A stretch of 64,000 nucleotides of DNA from Govania unica. Its GTDB lineage: Bacteria; Pseudomonadota; Alphaproteobacteria; Sphingomonadales; Govanellaceae. The notes below the pieces were generated by a model that searched no databases, was not told where the DNA came from, and worked only from the letters and a program-made list of their open reading frames with translations. Numbering within the stretch: position 1 is the stretch's first letter; each line of letters opens with the position of its first letter. The DNA lies in contig NZ_JANWOI010000001.1 in NCBI RefSeq assembly GCF_027920805.1, positions 930,001 to 994,000 on the forward strand. Direction: 5' to 3'. This document shows, in pieces, positions 9,159 through 17,322 of this stretch. The position numbers were made by a program, and so were the translations under genes.

Positions 9159-9653
9159 TTACACGCGCTTGAGGAGGGTCGCATAGTCGACCCCCCACCC
9201 GGCGAACGGGCGATGGGTGAGGTAAGCATTGAAAAACCGCGGGTCATCGCTGACCTCGGGCCCAATCCAGTAGGGCAGGTCAACCCGTTCATCGCGGCTT
9301 TGCAGCTCGACCTCGGCTATTTGCAGGCCCTTGTTCGCGCCTTCGAAGATATCAATTTCCCAGATATGACCGGCAAAAGGGACGCAATAGCGGATCTTTT
9401 CGATGGGTGGCCGCAGGATCAGCGTTGACAGCATGGTTTCGGCCTCGCCAACGGGGATTTGATATTCGAATTCATGGCGGACGCCCGGTGATTTGGTCGC
9501 CTTGATGGTGAGGTAGGCCTTGGTCCCCTTCAATCTGACGCGGACCGTCGGTTCCCCAAGCGACAGATAACCCTGACGGATCGGCGTTCCGGCGTCAGCC
9601 AGATCTTTCCAGGCATCGCTGGCAATCATGAATTTGCGTTCAATTTCGAGCAT
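9159..9653 (-). CDS. CYTH domain protein (tunnel metalloenzyme family)
   Basis: 164 residues, a compact single CYTH domain. The N-terminal ExExK signature is intact (MLEIERKF: Glu3, Glu5, Lys7), followed by alternating charged strands expected of the eight-stranded tunnel (VRVRLKG, YLTIKATK, HEFEYQI, EIDIFEG, IAEVELQS). Single-domain bacterial CYTH proteins of this type hydrolyse inorganic triphosphate or related triphosphates with divalent metal. It is convergent with the CHAD-ParA pair and shares their polyphosphate theme. The exact substrate is not predictable from sequence. Confidence 0.85.
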   Translation of the reverse strand: MLEIERKFMIASDAWKDLADAGTPIRQGYLSLGEPTVRVRLKGTKAYLTIKATKSPGVRHEFEYQIPVGEAETMLSTLILRPPIEKIRYCVPFAGHIWEIDIFEGANKGLQIAEVELQSRDERVDLPYWIGPEVSDDPRFFNAYLTHRPFAGWGVDYATLLKRV

Positions 9654-9687
9654 AACCCACTCTGTCTTCCGTGAATGACCGAGGAGG

Positions 9688-9915
9688 TCAGCCTGTCATG
9701 GCGTCCGGTTGCAGCAGGCGATGCAGATGGACGACCACATATTTCATATGGGCATCATCGACCGTGCGCTGGGCCGCACTGCGCCAGGCGTCTTCAGCGG
9801 TCTTGTAGTTCGGGAAAACGCCCACAAAGTCGAGGGCGTTCAGGTCTTCGAATTCGAGGGTGCGGGGATCAGTCACGCGCCCGCCAAAGACCAGATGAAG
9901 GAGTTGTTCGGCCAT
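9688..9915 (-). CDS. DUF4170 family protein
   Basis: 75 residues from the ATG at 9915, which has AGGTG five bases upstream. An in-frame extension to 9996 adds a 27-residue N-terminus without a ribosome site, so the short form is preferred. The sequence (LVFGGRVTDPRTLEFEDL, then VGVFPNYKTAEDAWRSAAQ) matches the small DUF4170 proteins that are widespread in Alphaproteobacteria and have no assigned function. It is separated from the CYTH gene by 34 bases on the same strand, so it may be first in a two-gene unit with it. Confidence 0.72.
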   Translation of the reverse strand: MAEQLLHLVFGGRVTDPRTLEFEDLNALDFVGVFPNYKTAEDAWRSAAQRTVDDAHMKYVVVHLHRLLQPDAMTG

Positions 9916-10051
9916 GGATGCACCTGTCAGTGAATAGGGGGGAAGGTCCAATGTCTTGTTATACCATGAAATACACAGCCTGTGTGCGCTATGCATAGCT
10001 CCGAGGCGCTAGACGTATTATCTTAAGGGAAGGCCCTGACGGAGAAAATAT

Positions 10052-10594
10052 ATGAGCAAGTCCGAACAAGTGCTGATTTCCATCGTCAGTCCCGACAAGC
10101 TCGGTCTGATCGCGGAGGTGACGGGCGAGTTATATGGCCTTGGCGTCAATCTCGGGGATGTGTCTTTTGCCGTGCTTGGCGCGGGTTGTGAATTTTCCGC
10201 CATGGCCGAACTTCCCACGGGGGTTGGCCTTGCGGAGATCGAGGCGGCGCTGCGCCGTCTGCCGACGCTTCAGAATGTGGACTTGCGGGTGACGCCGCTG
10301 CCGTTCAGTGCCGAGCATCGGGACACAGCGGAGATCACCCATTTCATCGAAGTGGTGGGCGGCGACCGTCCCGGCCTGATCGCTTTGCTGTCGCAAGTGT
10401 TCGGGGAATTCGAAGCCAATATCGTGCGCCTTAACTCCCGTCGCAATCTGGAAGTGGAGGCGGGACAGCGGGGCAAGTATCTGACGGTCTTCGCTGTCTC
10501 CATGCCGCCCGGCAGGGCGGAGGCTTGTCTATCCGCCGTGCATAATATGGCTGGTCAGCTCAATCTCACCTGCAGCTATCGCACAGCTGGGTGA
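10052..10594 (+). CDS. double-ACT-domain protein, GcvR-like
   Basis: 180 residues made of two ACT domains: residues 5-80 (LISIVSPDKLGLIAEVTGELY) and residues 95-175 (FIEVVGGDRPGLIALLSQVF). The two-ACT layout with the DRPGL and DKLGL turns resembles glycine cleavage system regulatory protein GcvR, a small-molecule-sensing regulator without a DNA-binding domain. GGAG precedes the ATG. No gcv genes are nearby, so the regulated process is unknown; a general amino-acid-sensing role is the safe statement. Confidence 0.72.
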   Translation: MSKSEQVLISIVSPDKLGLIAEVTGELYGLGVNLGDVSFAVLGAGCEFSAMAELPTGVGLAEIEAALRRLPTLQNVDLRVTPLPFSAEHRDTAEITHFIEVVGGDRPGLIALLSQVFGEFEANIVRLNSRRNLEVEAGQRGKYLTVFAVSMPPGRAEACLSAVHNMAGQLNLTCSYRTAG

Positions 10595-10611
10595 TGGGGC
10601 TGAGCTGACGC

Positions 10612-11361
10612 TCAGGCCCCGTTTTTGGCGGATACTGGTGCGGCCGGAGCGCGGCCTGCATTGGTATCCTTCATATAGGTCAAAAGCTTGGCCAGGCCGT
10701 CGTTGATGTTCTTGGATGAGCCAAGGATCGCCGCGAATTCATCACGTTGGGTGATGGTCAGGCTGACGCCCTCCGCCTTGAGGTCGATGACTTTTATAAC
10801 GCCATCTTTGTCATTGCGGACACGCCAGTCAGCCAGCACCGGCTCCAATTTGGGGCGGTTGACGCGGGTGTTGACGTAAAGGTCGGTATTGCCGATGGGC
10901 TTCGAGCCGATCACGTCAATTTTCGAATTGTCGAATTTGCTGATCAGGATGTCATAGAGCTTGTTGAAGATGAAATCCGGAAACAGGCTGCGATATTCGG
11001 TGATCTGGGCCGCTTGCTGATCGCGGGCCTCAGCTGGCAGGGACGGGTCGACCCGGCCGTAACGGCCAAGCGCCAGCGTGGCGATGTAGTCCATGGCCAC
11101 ATGTTCGTTGAAGATAGCCTTGAGCTTGGCTTTCCGGACGTCGGGCGTGACGCTCTTGTCCTGGATAAGGTTGAGCGAATCATCGGCCATCTTGCGGATA
11201 AAGGCCTGCGCATCGGTGGCCTGCGGGGCGGTGGCAGCGCTGCCGGTCTGAGCCGTCGCAGGTATCACAAACGCGGTGGCCAGAAGACCGGCCATCATCA
11301 GGGCAAGCGCAGACTGGCGCTTGCCCGAGGGGATTAACCCGCTAGGTGCAAAAATGAACAT
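10612..11361 (-). CDS. MlaC/Ttg2D-type phospholipid-binding periplasmic protein
   Basis: 249 residues with an N-terminal signal sequence (basic start, hydrophobic stretch through LMMAGLLATAFVIPATA, probable cleavage after TAQ). The mature part has the toluene-tolerance Ttg2D fold signature: DDSLNLIQDK, a helical middle region (LKAIFNEHVAMDYIATLALG) and the C-terminal IKVIDLKAEGVSLTITQRDEFAAIL segment typical of MlaC. MlaC shuttles phospholipids between the outer membrane and the inner-membrane MlaFEDB complex. No mlaD/E/F genes lie beside it here, so this may be a stand-alone or distant partner. It is followed 29 bases upstream on the same strand by a cytochrome c gene. Confidence 0.82.
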   Translation of the reverse strand: MFIFAPSGLIPSGKRQSALALMMAGLLATAFVIPATAQTGSAATAPQATDAQAFIRKMADDSLNLIQDKSVTPDVRKAKLKAIFNEHVAMDYIATLALGRYGRVDPSLPAEARDQQAAQITEYRSLFPDFIFNKLYDILISKFDNSKIDVIGSKPIGNTDLYVNTRVNRPKLEPVLADWRVRNDKDGVIKVIDLKAEGVSLTITQRDEFAAILGSSKNINDGLAKLLTYMKDTNAGRAPAAPVSAKNGA

Positions 11362-11390
11362 AGGTTCGGCATCCTTAAAGGGGGAACTGC

Positions 11391-11774
11391 TTACTTCGTC
11401 GCCTCTTTGAGATAGGCGATGACATTGGCGCGTTCGTCAGGCTTTTTGACGCCGACGAAGATCATTTTGTTCTTGGGGACGAAGCCCTTGGGATCAGCCA
11501 GATATTTGTCGAGGGTGTCCTCGCTCCAAACGACGCCCGACTGCTTCATGGCATCCGAATATTTGCCGACATAGGCCGCCTGCGTGCCAGCCTTGCGGCC
11601 GAACAGATCATGGAGGTTCGGGCCCTGCTTGATGGCGCCGCCCTTTTCAACGGTGTGACAGGTGGCGCAACGTTTAAAGATCATGGCGCCTTTGGTGGCG
11701 TCACCTTCTGCCATTGCCTGCGATCCAAGCGTGGCGATCAGAGCCGCCGTGGCCAAGCCCATAAAAGTCTTCAT
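11391..11774 (-). CDS. periplasmic cytochrome c (class I, cytochrome c2-like)
   Basis: 127 residues with a clear signal peptide ([22 protein letters not shown]) and one heme site, CATCH at residues 36-40, with Met of KNKMIFVG as the probable distal ligand near the C-terminus. The [20 protein letters not shown] stretch is characteristic of mitochondrial-type cytochrome c/c2, a soluble electron carrier between the bc1 complex and terminal oxidases. AAGGAG is well placed before the ATG. It is upstream of the mlaC-like gene on the same strand and may be cotranscribed with it. Confidence 0.92.
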   Translation of the reverse strand: MKTFMGLATAALIATLGSQAMAEGDATKGAMIFKRCATCHTVEKGGAIKQGPNLHDLFGRKAGTQAAYVGKYSDAMKQSGVVWSEDTLDKYLADPKGFVPKNKMIFVGVKKPDERANVIAYLKEATK

Positions 11775-12087
11775 GATGACTGCTCCTTATCCAGCATGAG
11801 GCCCGTATTCGGGGGGAAATCGATCGTCTTCTACTGTCGTGGGACGAGACGTTTTCTATGTCTAGTTCCTAGACCTCGTATCCCCTAGGGTCAAGCGTCA
11901 ACCGTCTGAAGGTGGGGGTCAGATTGGAGGGTAGTATTCAGTGGGTTTGAGGCCAGATTAAGGCTTTCATTCCGGGACATTATGGCTTGCGGGCTTATTA
12001 ACGCCGCCTTAACCCGGCTGCACTGACAATGGGTCAATTCTCTCTGTTGATCCTCGGGCCGCGGGCCCGGCTGGAAAGGACATTTCC
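11775..12087. other. intergenic region between divergent cytochrome c and DUF2336 genes
   Basis: 313 bases without a credible gene. It must contain the cytochrome c promoter reading left and the DUF2336 promoter reading right. The right part holds a perfect TTAA-N7-TTAA box (11998-12012, listed separately). A short imperfect inverted repeat built on CTAG sequences lies near 11860-11890. I could not settle -35/-10 elements. Confidence 0.5.
11998..12012 (+). promoter_or_regulatory. CtrA-type box upstream of the DUF2336 gene
   Basis: TTAA-CGCCGCC-TTAA is a perfect match to the full CtrA recognition motif TTAA-N7-TTAA known from Caulobacter and relatives. It ends 75 bases before the DUF2336 start codon, a sensible promoter position. 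Binding by CtrA is inferred; the window shows CckA, but CtrA itself would be encoded elsewhere. Confidence 0.6.
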
Positions 12088-13194
12088 TTGACCATCAAAC
12101 TGTCGCAAGCTGACGTTTTGAGCCTGTTGGCGGACGCGTCGGCGGAAAACCGGGCCGCCACGGCGCGCAAGATCGGTAAGCAGTTCCATGAAGCCGGCGT
12201 CGGTGCGACCGAGCGCAAGCTGATGGAAGACATCTTCCGCGTCATGGTCAAGGATGCCGAGGTCCAGGTGCGTCAGGCCCTGTCGAACAGCCTCAAGGAC
12301 AGCCCGGACTTGCCACGTGAAATTGCCCTGACGCTCGCAAGCGATGTGGCGGATGTGGCTTTGCCGGTGATCGAGTTTTCCGATGTTTTGTCGGAAGCCG
12401 ATCTGCTTGATATCATTGCCGCCAAGGGAGCCGAACATCAAAAGGCCGTCGCGCGGCGGGACCATCTGTCGGAAAAGCTTTCGGACGCCCTCGTCGACAC
12501 CAGAAATGCTGAGGTGGTAGCCGCCCTTGTGTCGAATGATGGCGCCGTTCTGAGCGAAGACACCATGGCACGGGTGTTGGATAATTTCGGCGACAATCCG
12601 CGCATCAGCGAGCCTATGGCAAAGCGCAAAACCTTGCCGCTGACGGTGGCCGAGCGGCTGGTGTCGCTGGTGTCCGACAAAATTCGCGATCATCTGGTGA
12701 CCCATCACGCCATGTCGGCCGATGTTGCCACCGATTTGTTTCTAAGCGCGCGGGAAAAGGCGACCCTCGGGTTGTTGCAGCCCGGCACCAACCTGCGTGA
12801 CATGATGGAGCTAGTGGATCAGCTTCACCGCAACAAGCGTCTGACCTCGACTTTGGTGTTCCGGGCGCTGTGCATGGGGGATGTGGCGTTTTTCGAAGCC
12901 GCGCTCGCCCGTCTGGCTGGAATTCCGGTCGCCAATGCGTTCAAGCTCATTCACGACCCGGGTGGACGCGGGCGAGAGGCATTGTTTGAAAAATGCGGCC
13001 TGCCGAAGCGGATGCTGAAGGTGTGCGAGGCGGCACTCGCCACCGCTGCCGATATGCAGATATCCGGATCGGACGACCGGGAACGCTTTCGTCAGGTCAT
13101 GATTGAACGTGTTTTGACCCAGTTCGAAGATAATTTCGATCCGGACAATCTCGATTATTTCATTGCCCGCTTGGGTCGCGGCAAAGCGGCGTGA
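12088..13194 (+). CDS. DUF2336 domain protein
   Basis: 368 residues of helical, HEAT-like character (VMVKDAEVQVRQALSNSLKDS, ALPVIEFSDVLSEADLL), matching the alphaproteobacterial DUF2336 family with no firm biochemical function. Start is TTG at 12088, supported by GGAAAGGA seven bases upstream. There is no signal peptide or membrane segment. The protein sits alone between a divergent cytochrome gene and a dispersed repeat, but its promoter carries a perfect CtrA-type box, linking it to the cell cycle or motility programme of the cluster at 25-54 kb. That link is inferred. Confidence 0.8.
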   Translation: MTIKLSQADVLSLLADASAENRAATARKIGKQFHEAGVGATERKLMEDIFRVMVKDAEVQVRQALSNSLKDSPDLPREIALTLASDVADVALPVIEFSDVLSEADLLDIIAAKGAEHQKAVARRDHLSEKLSDALVDTRNAEVVAALVSNDGAVLSEDTMARVLDNFGDNPRISEPMAKRKTLPLTVAERLVSLVSDKIRDHLVTHHAMSADVATDLFLSAREKATLGLLQPGTNLRDMMELVDQLHRNKRLTSTLVFRALCMGDVAFFEAALARLAGIPVANAFKLIHDPGGRGREALFEKCGLPKRMLKVCEAALATAADMQISGSDDRERFRQVMIERVLTQFEDNFDPDNLDYFIARLGRGKAA

Positions 13195-13213
13195 TGTGAG
13201 CTTTCTGGGATAG

Positions 13214-13245
13214 ATGGATTGCCGGGTCAAGCCCGGCAATGACAT
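13214..13245. repeat. dispersed palindromic repeat, family A
   Basis: Contains GCCGGGTCAAGCCCGGC flanked by GGATT and AATGAC, an interrupted palindrome. Near-identical copies occur at 58219-58248 (inverted) and 58274-58305. It lies just after the DUF2336 stop codon and may also act as a transcript-end hairpin. Confidence 0.8.
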
Positions 13246-13272
13246 AGGTGTGTTGTTACATATTGCCCTGTT

Positions 13273-13300
13273 GTCATCCAGAGCGAAGCGAAAGGATCGA
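13273..13300. repeat. dispersed repeat, family B
   Basis: TCATCCAGAGCGAAGCGAA followed by AGGATC. An inverted near-copy lies at 46174-46198. Both are intergenic next to convergent or terminal gene ends, typical of small REP-like elements. Confidence 0.65.
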
Positions 13301-13351
13301 GGTCTTCCTTTTCGCTCCCTCCCATCGTCCTCGCTGCGCGAACAACTCCCC

Positions 13352-16186
13352 TTATTTCAGCCGTTTCAGTGACTGTCCGATCAGCACGTAAAGCTTGCCC
13401 AGTTCCGATGAAATCAGGGTCACGCCGAGTACGCTTTTTGGGTCGGATTTGAGCGCCTGTGCCATGAGCTCCTGAAATTCAGCCAGATAGCGCTCCGTAT
13501 GATCGCGGAATTCGCTGTCGACTTCGTATTTCGTGGCGATGGCCTCGCGGGTGGCCTTGTCGCCGAGGCGGATGGTGCTGCGGGCGAAAATGCTGCGTTC
13601 GCCCTTGAGGTAGCGCCGCCAAAGGTCTTCCGGGATATCGGTGTCGAGCGAGCGGTGAATGTCGATGGCCGCCGACCCCAGGGCCTCGATCAACAGAGAC
13701 GCGGTGCGGGCGAAATTGGTGCGGGTGCTTTCGGCGAAACTGGCTTCAAATTTTGCCGTCCGCGACAGCAGATCCTCGGCCGACTTTTCCATTTGTCGGA
13801 CGGTTCCCTCAAGGCCCTGAATACGGGTGCGGAAACTGCGTTCCAGGGTGGCGGCGGTTTCATTGACACCGTCGGACAGGCTGCGAATTTCGTTCTGCTC
13901 GGCCCGCAACAGGGTGGTCACGCGGCTCGCTTCGGTTTCGGCGCTGCGGCTTGCTTCGCCGAGCAAGCCGATTTCGTCACGAACGGCGTCACTTGCGGCG
14001 GCGAGACGGCGCAACAACGCCTCGAACTCGCCGGTGGCGGCGCCGCGCTGGTTGGCGGCCACGTCGCCGGCCTGGGCGAGCCGGGCGAGCGCGGATTCGG
14101 TTTCCGATACCAGCGTCGCAACCGCCGTGCCGAAATTGCCGCGTACGGCGTCCACTTCCTGCAAACGATCCCCGGCGACTTTGGCCAAAAGCGTCAGGCG
14201 GTTTTCGAGTTCGTTTGTGGTTTCGTTGAGGCTGTCTTTGACGGTGGCGACTGTGTGTTCCATGCGTCCAGCCTGATCGGCGAGATTGGCGGACAGGCTT
14301 TCGACCATGCCGGACTGGTCGGCGATGCTGCGGGCAAAGCTTTCAAACGATGCCTGATGGAAGGCAATGCCAGCCCCGGCCTTGTCGAGGCGGTCTTCCG
14401 CTGTGGCGGCACGATCGCTCAGCGCCGTGAGGTCGCGTTGCAGGCTGTCGATCAATTCGGTCAGACGGCCGCCGGTGCGGAGTGCTGTGGCATCAAGGGT
14501 CGTCGCCTGGGATTCAAAGGCCGCGCGGGCGGCTTCCATCTGCGCGTCGAGGATGGCGCGGATATCCTCGGCCTTGCCGAGGAGGGCGTCACGGGCGGCG
14601 TCCTCGTGGCGGGTGAGGCTGTCACGGATGACAGTGGTGTGCTGGGCGAGGGCGTCATTGAGGGCGCTGTCCTGAGCGGCGATCGAATCATGGACGCTCT
14701 GGTTCTGGCGTTCGACGGCGGCACGGACGGCGCGGGCCTGTTCCTCAAGCGCTCCGGCCACGGTGGTTTGATGATCCTCAAGCGCGGTCATGGCCACGGC
14801 CTTTTCGGCCTGGATCGCCTGCTTGAGCTTTTGCGCGGCGGCGGCCAGTGAGTCTTCAACCACATGGGCGCGGGCATCGAGGGCGAGGGTCATGGCCTCG
14901 GTCTGGGTTTCGATGGCGGTTTTCGCGTCCTGGATGCGGCGGGTCAGGTTTTCAGCCGCGGCGGCGCTGATCTCATCCAGGCCCCAGACGGCGCGGGTGG
15001 CGGCTTCGCTGGCCGCCTCCACATCGCGCACGGTGATGGCGCGGGCATTGGCCATATGGCTTTCGGCTTCGGCCAGGGCGTCGGCGGCGATCTTGGCAAG
15101 CGCGCGGGCCTGGGTTTCAAAGCCGCGTCCGGCTTCGGTGGTCTGGGCGAGCGCGCCGGCGGCGGCTTCGGACATGCTGCCGGTCTGGCGGGCAATGGCG
15201 GCTTCAAGTTCGGCGGTGTCGGCGCTGGCCTTGGCGCTGAGCGCCGCGATGTTGACGGCGCTTTGGTCCACAAGCGCGGTCAGGCCCTCGGCCTGGCGGC
15301 TGAGATCCGTGATGGACGCATGGAAGGCTGCTTGCCGGTCTTCGGTGCGCTTGCTGAAGGCATCGACGCTCAGTTCGGCATCGCCGAGCCCGTTCTTCAG
15401 GCCGTCGAGGGTATCCTGAAGCGCCCCGGATACATCCTTGATGGCATGGGCTGAGGCGGTCAGCGATTCCTGCATGCGGGCGGCGTCGGTCTGGACGCGG
15501 GCGCTGGCGTTTTCGGCTTCGCGGCGGGCTTGCTGACTGGCGGTTTCAAGCGCCTCGCGGGTGGTGGTGAGGATTGTCCCGATGGTCTCTGCGTTGTCGC
15601 CAAGGGCGACTTTGAGCGCATCCATGGCGGTGCGTTCGGCGGCGAGACGGCCGCTCAGGGCACCGGCCGATTTTTCGGCCTCGGTGGTGGCGGTGAATAG
15701 GGTCTGGATCTGGGCGGCAAAGCGATTTTCGAGCACGGTGATGCGTTGCGAGGCGATGTCGCCCGCCGCGTCCACGGCCTCGATCTGTTTCTGAAGCTTT
15801 TGCGTCAGGGTGGCGACGCGCTTTTCCGCCTGTTCGACCGGGGCCAGCAGATCATGAAGGCCATGGGACAGGGCGAGACGCTGTTCGCGCAAGGGATCGG
15901 TGCGGAGGACCACCAGCGCCACCAGCCAGATGACACCGACCGGGGCTATGATCCCGGCGATCAGGGCGGCGGTCTCGGTTACCGGCAGGGTTCTGATATC
16001 AAGCGCGGGCGCGGCGGTGATGATCCAGCCGATGGCGGCGGCAAGCCAGGCGATGCTCAGGACGGCGGCAGCCGACAGCGGCCAGTAGCGGCGGGCCCAG
16101 GAGATGGAGCGCGCGCTCCGGACCTCAGATGTGCTGTCGCTCGTGATGTCGTTCTGCTCATCGCTCGCGCCAAACCGTCCGGCCAT
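13352..16186 (-). CDS. large membrane-anchored coiled-coil protein
   Basis: 944 residues from the ATG at 16186 (GAGAGGG six bases upstream; a longer in-frame start at 16255 lacks one). The N-terminal ~25 residues are polar, then two hydrophobic segments (about residues 30-60 and 70-95; AAVLSIAWLAAAIGWII and IIAPVGVIWLVALVVL) anchor it in the inner membrane. The rest, about 800 residues, is Ala/Glu/Thr-rich heptad sequence predicted to be continuous coiled coil resembling methyl-accepting or apolipoprotein-like repeats, but without an MCP hairpin signature that I can see. The C-terminal ~100 residues look globular (DIPEDLWRRYLKGERSIFARS). Function unknown; a cell-envelope spacer or polar scaffold is possible. 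Confidence 0.8.
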   Translation of the reverse strand: MAGRFGASDEQNDITSDSTSEVRSARSISWARRYWPLSAAAVLSIAWLAAAIGWIITAAPALDIRTLPVTETAALIAGIIAPVGVIWLVALVVLRTDPLREQRLALSHGLHDLLAPVEQAEKRVATLTQKLQKQIEAVDAAGDIASQRITVLENRFAAQIQTLFTATTEAEKSAGALSGRLAAERTAMDALKVALGDNAETIGTILTTTREALETASQQARREAENASARVQTDAARMQESLTASAHAIKDVSGALQDTLDGLKNGLGDAELSVDAFSKRTEDRQAAFHASITDLSRQAEGLTALVDQSAVNIAALSAKASADTAELEAAIARQTGSMSEAAAGALAQTTEAGRGFETQARALAKIAADALAEAESHMANARAITVRDVEAASEAATRAVWGLDEISAAAAENLTRRIQDAKTAIETQTEAMTLALDARAHVVEDSLAAAAQKLKQAIQAEKAVAMTALEDHQTTVAGALEEQARAVRAAVERQNQSVHDSIAAQDSALNDALAQHTTVIRDSLTRHEDAARDALLGKAEDIRAILDAQMEAARAAFESQATTLDATALRTGGRLTELIDSLQRDLTALSDRAATAEDRLDKAGAGIAFHQASFESFARSIADQSGMVESLSANLADQAGRMEHTVATVKDSLNETTNELENRLTLLAKVAGDRLQEVDAVRGNFGTAVATLVSETESALARLAQAGDVAANQRGAATGEFEALLRRLAAASDAVRDEIGLLGEASRSAETEASRVTTLLRAEQNEIRSLSDGVNETAATLERSFRTRIQGLEGTVRQMEKSAEDLLSRTAKFEASFAESTRTNFARTASLLIEALGSAAIDIHRSLDTDIPEDLWRRYLKGERSIFARSTIRLGDKATREAIATKYEVDSEFRDHTERYLAEFQELMAQALKSDPKSVLGVTLISSELGKLYVLIGQSLKRLK

Positions 16187-16342
16187 TCGTAACCCTCTCA
16201 AACGTAACTGCAAACAAATCGCCCGCAGTCTAGCAACCCTGATGGCATGGAGCAATTGCGCTCGGGGAAACCGTGAGGGAGTTCGTTAACATTCCTGTTG
16301 CAGACTAAGCCGATCGTCCGTTTTCTTGATTAAGAGCCAGCC

Positions 16343-16645
16343 ATGACCGCAGATGTTGAAATCCCTCGCTTTGATACGCGCCTTGTTGAAGAGTTTGCCA
16401 GGGGGGATGCTGTCTTTATGGCCGAGCTGATTGATCTTTTCCTGACCAATGCCGAAGACTATGTGACTGAATATCTTGCGGCGACCGAGGAGGGGCAGCA
16501 GCGGGATGTCCTCCATAAGCTCAAGGGCGCGGCTTTGACGGTCGGCGCAGAGCGGCTCGCAGCCCTCTGCAATGCTGCGGATGCTGAGCGCGGGACCGCC
16601 TTGGTGGCGGAACTGGCGGCGTTGAATAGTCATCTAAGACCCTAA
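16343..16645 (+). CDS. Hpt (histidine phosphotransfer) domain protein
   Basis: 100 residues forming a single four-helix Hpt domain. The phospho-acceptor helix reads LHKLKGAALTVGAERL with His58 in the HxLKG motif intact. Such proteins relay phosphate between a hybrid kinase receiver and a response regulator. It lies 125 bases before a receiver protein and 670 bases before a second Hpt-like protein, all in the same direction. The ATG at 16343 follows AAGAGCCAGCC, a weak ribosome site. Confidence 0.82.
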   Translation: MTADVEIPRFDTRLVEEFARGDAVFMAELIDLFLTNAEDYVTEYLAATEEGQQRDVLHKLKGAALTVGAERLAALCNAADAERGTALVAELAALNSHLRP

Positions 16646-16770
16646 CGACGATAGTGTTTTCTTGATGAACCCCCAGATATTGAATTGCGCTTGCGGGACC
16701 TGCGCGGCAGTATGGGCGCGAACAGACACTCGCCAGCTTGGGCGGGGCAGTAGATTATGGGCGTAGAGAT

Positions 16771-17322
16771 ATGAGTGGTCTTGATCTTGAACGGATGAGT
16801 GTCCTTGTGGTTGAGGATAGCCCGTTCATTCGGTCGTTGTTGGTCAACAGTCTGAAAATTCTTGGCGTCGGCAAGGTGACCACTCGGGACCATGGTGGCG
16901 ACGCCATCGAGTTCCTCAAGCTGGTCAAAGCCGATCCCATGAAGGCGGGGGTGATGACCGTCGATATCATCATCTCCAACTGGGATATGTCGCCTGTGGA
17001 CGGCATGATGCTGCTGCGCTGGGTGCGACGGCACAAGGAATCGCCGAACCGGTTTGCTCCCTTTGTCATGATCACGGGCTATTCTGAACCGGCGCGGGTC
17101 AAGGAAGCGCGCGACATGGGCGCAAATGAAGTGGTGGCCAAGCCGTTCACCATCAACGCGCTGGCTCAAAAGCTCATGGGCATTATCGTCAAGCCGCGTC
17201 AGTTTGTGCATACCAAGGATTATTTCGGACCCGACCGGCGGCGGCAGAATATGCCGTTTGAAGGCAAGGATCGGCGCATTCTCAAAGACGACAGTGACGG
17301 CGTGGAGGTGATACATGGTTAA
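16771..17322 (+). CDS. single-receiver response regulator with substituted phospho-acceptor site
   Basis: 183 residues from the ATG at 16771; an in-frame ATG at 16738 adds 11 residues without better support. Residues 9-130 are a CheY-like receiver (SVLVVEDSPFIR with acidic Glu15/Asp16, Thr102 in ITGYSE, Lys124 in VAKPF). At the phosphorylation position the usual DWNM is NWDM: Asn70, then Asp72, so the acceptor Asp is replaced by Asn and an Asp appears two residues later. The C-terminal ~55 residues are charged and probably disordered (FGPDRRRQNMPFEGKDRR). It overlaps the next Hpt-like gene by 8 bases. It either signals without phosphorylation or uses a shifted acceptor; this is inference. Confidence 0.82.
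   Translation: MSGLDLERMSVLVVEDSPFIRSLLVNSLKILGVGKVTTRDHGGDAIEFLKLVKADPMKAGVMTVDIIISNWDMSPVDGMMLLRWVRRHKESPNRFAPFVMITGYSEPARVKEARDMGANEVVAKPFTINALAQKLMGIIVKPRQFVHTKDYFGPDRRRQNMPFEGKDRRILKDDSDGVEVIHG

Noticed and set aside
13499-15454. Plus-strand frames of up to 450 codons opposite the coiled-coil gene
   Set aside because: Gly/Phe/Arg-rich low-complexity translations that mirror the Ala/Glu heptads of the real gene.
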